Source of the DNA: a virus
Strand: one strand, 5' to 3'
IMG/VR virus record: IMGVR_UViG_3300028864_000016
Span: 62,001 to 126,000 of that record
Length of the DNA stretch: 64,000 bases
Position numbers and translations under genes: made by a program. Below are positions 63,940 through 64,000 of this stretch, in pieces (the stretch's first letter is position 1; each line of letters starts with the position of its first letter). The notes beneath the pieces are model-generated. The model saw only the letters and a program-made list of their open reading frames with translations, was not told the DNA's origin and made no database searches.

Positions 63940-64000
63940 ATATAACTACTTCACCTTTCTTTAATGATTTTTGAACATCAATTATTCTTTGATTATAACT
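63929..64000 (-). CDS. C-terminal fragment of an upstream gene (cut by window end)
   Basis: The last 23 codons, reading SYNQRIIDVQKSLKKGEVVI before the final Tyr-Asp-Lys, run off the window edge. It overlaps the FNT start, indicating an operon. Identity cannot be judged. Confidence 0.5.
   Translation of the reverse strand, partial: SYNQRIIDVQKSLKKGEVVIYDK

Noticed and set aside
1-64000. tRNA genes, CRISPR arrays and insertion sequences
   Set aside because: I saw no cloverleaf with the expected conserved bases, no regularly spaced direct repeats and no transposase; a tRNAscan or CRISPR finder run would settle it.

Overview
The window is AT-rich DNA with dense, closely spaced genes, strong AGGAGG-type ribosome binding sites and TTG/GTG starts, all typical of Clostridium. 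Gene content is that of one large tailed phage or plasmid-like prophage: siphovirus-type head-tail and tail genes, a 2001-residue tape measure, many tail fibres, lysis genes, an AEP-type primase, a tyrosine recombinase, RusA, NAD-dependent DNA ligase and dUTPase. The Clostridium assignment is inference from composition and families; no host gene anchors it. The phage runs off both ends.

Layout. (1) 1-5.8 kb, + strand: head-tail connector, head closure with an Ig-like domain, tail-completion candidates, major tail protein with a fibronectin III domain, HK97-gp10-like protein. (2) 5.9-14.1 kb: an accessory island interrupting the tail operon. It holds a KilAC antirepressor behind long inverted repeats, a secreted wall-binding protein carrying a piece of tape-measure sequence, two adjacent type I toxin-antitoxin modules, a ribbon-helix-helix regulator with a GTGTACAC operator, a GNAT toxin-antitoxin pair, a free-standing homing endonuclease and a membrane protein. 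(3) 14.2-31.2 kb: tail chaperone, tape measure split by a group I intron, hub/baseplate proteins and fibres, one ending in an SGNH esterase. (4) 31.6-36.3 kb: DUF5659 relic, GIY-YIG homing endonuclease, GH24 endolysin, holin, primase, T5orf172 protein. (5) 36.5-47.4 kb: a second fibre/baseplate cluster. (6) 47.4-48.2 kb: terminator array and an RHH regulator. (7) 48.3-53.4 kb: RusA, DUF5659, an EDxHD homing endonuclease abutting a tyrosine recombinase split by a second group I intron exactly after its catalytic His codon, then small membrane proteins. (8) 53.6-64 kb, - strand: ThyX-like protein, HNH endonuclease, LigA, DUF4942-type methyltransferase, membrane proteins, dUTPase, several small genes and a formate/nitrite-transporter family channel.

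Together: late genes read rightward into a terminator cluster near 47.4 kb; replication and nucleotide genes read leftward from the right end. Most gene junctions carry a simple hairpin terminator and a recurrent AATAAATTAA element just before the ribosome binding site, oriented with the gene on both strands. The strongest candidates for undescribed biology are the wall-anchored protein with the tape-measure module (possible superinfection exclusion), the paired type I toxin-antitoxin modules, intron control of the recombinase active site with a nuclease next door, the phage FNT channel, and the AATAAATTAA element.
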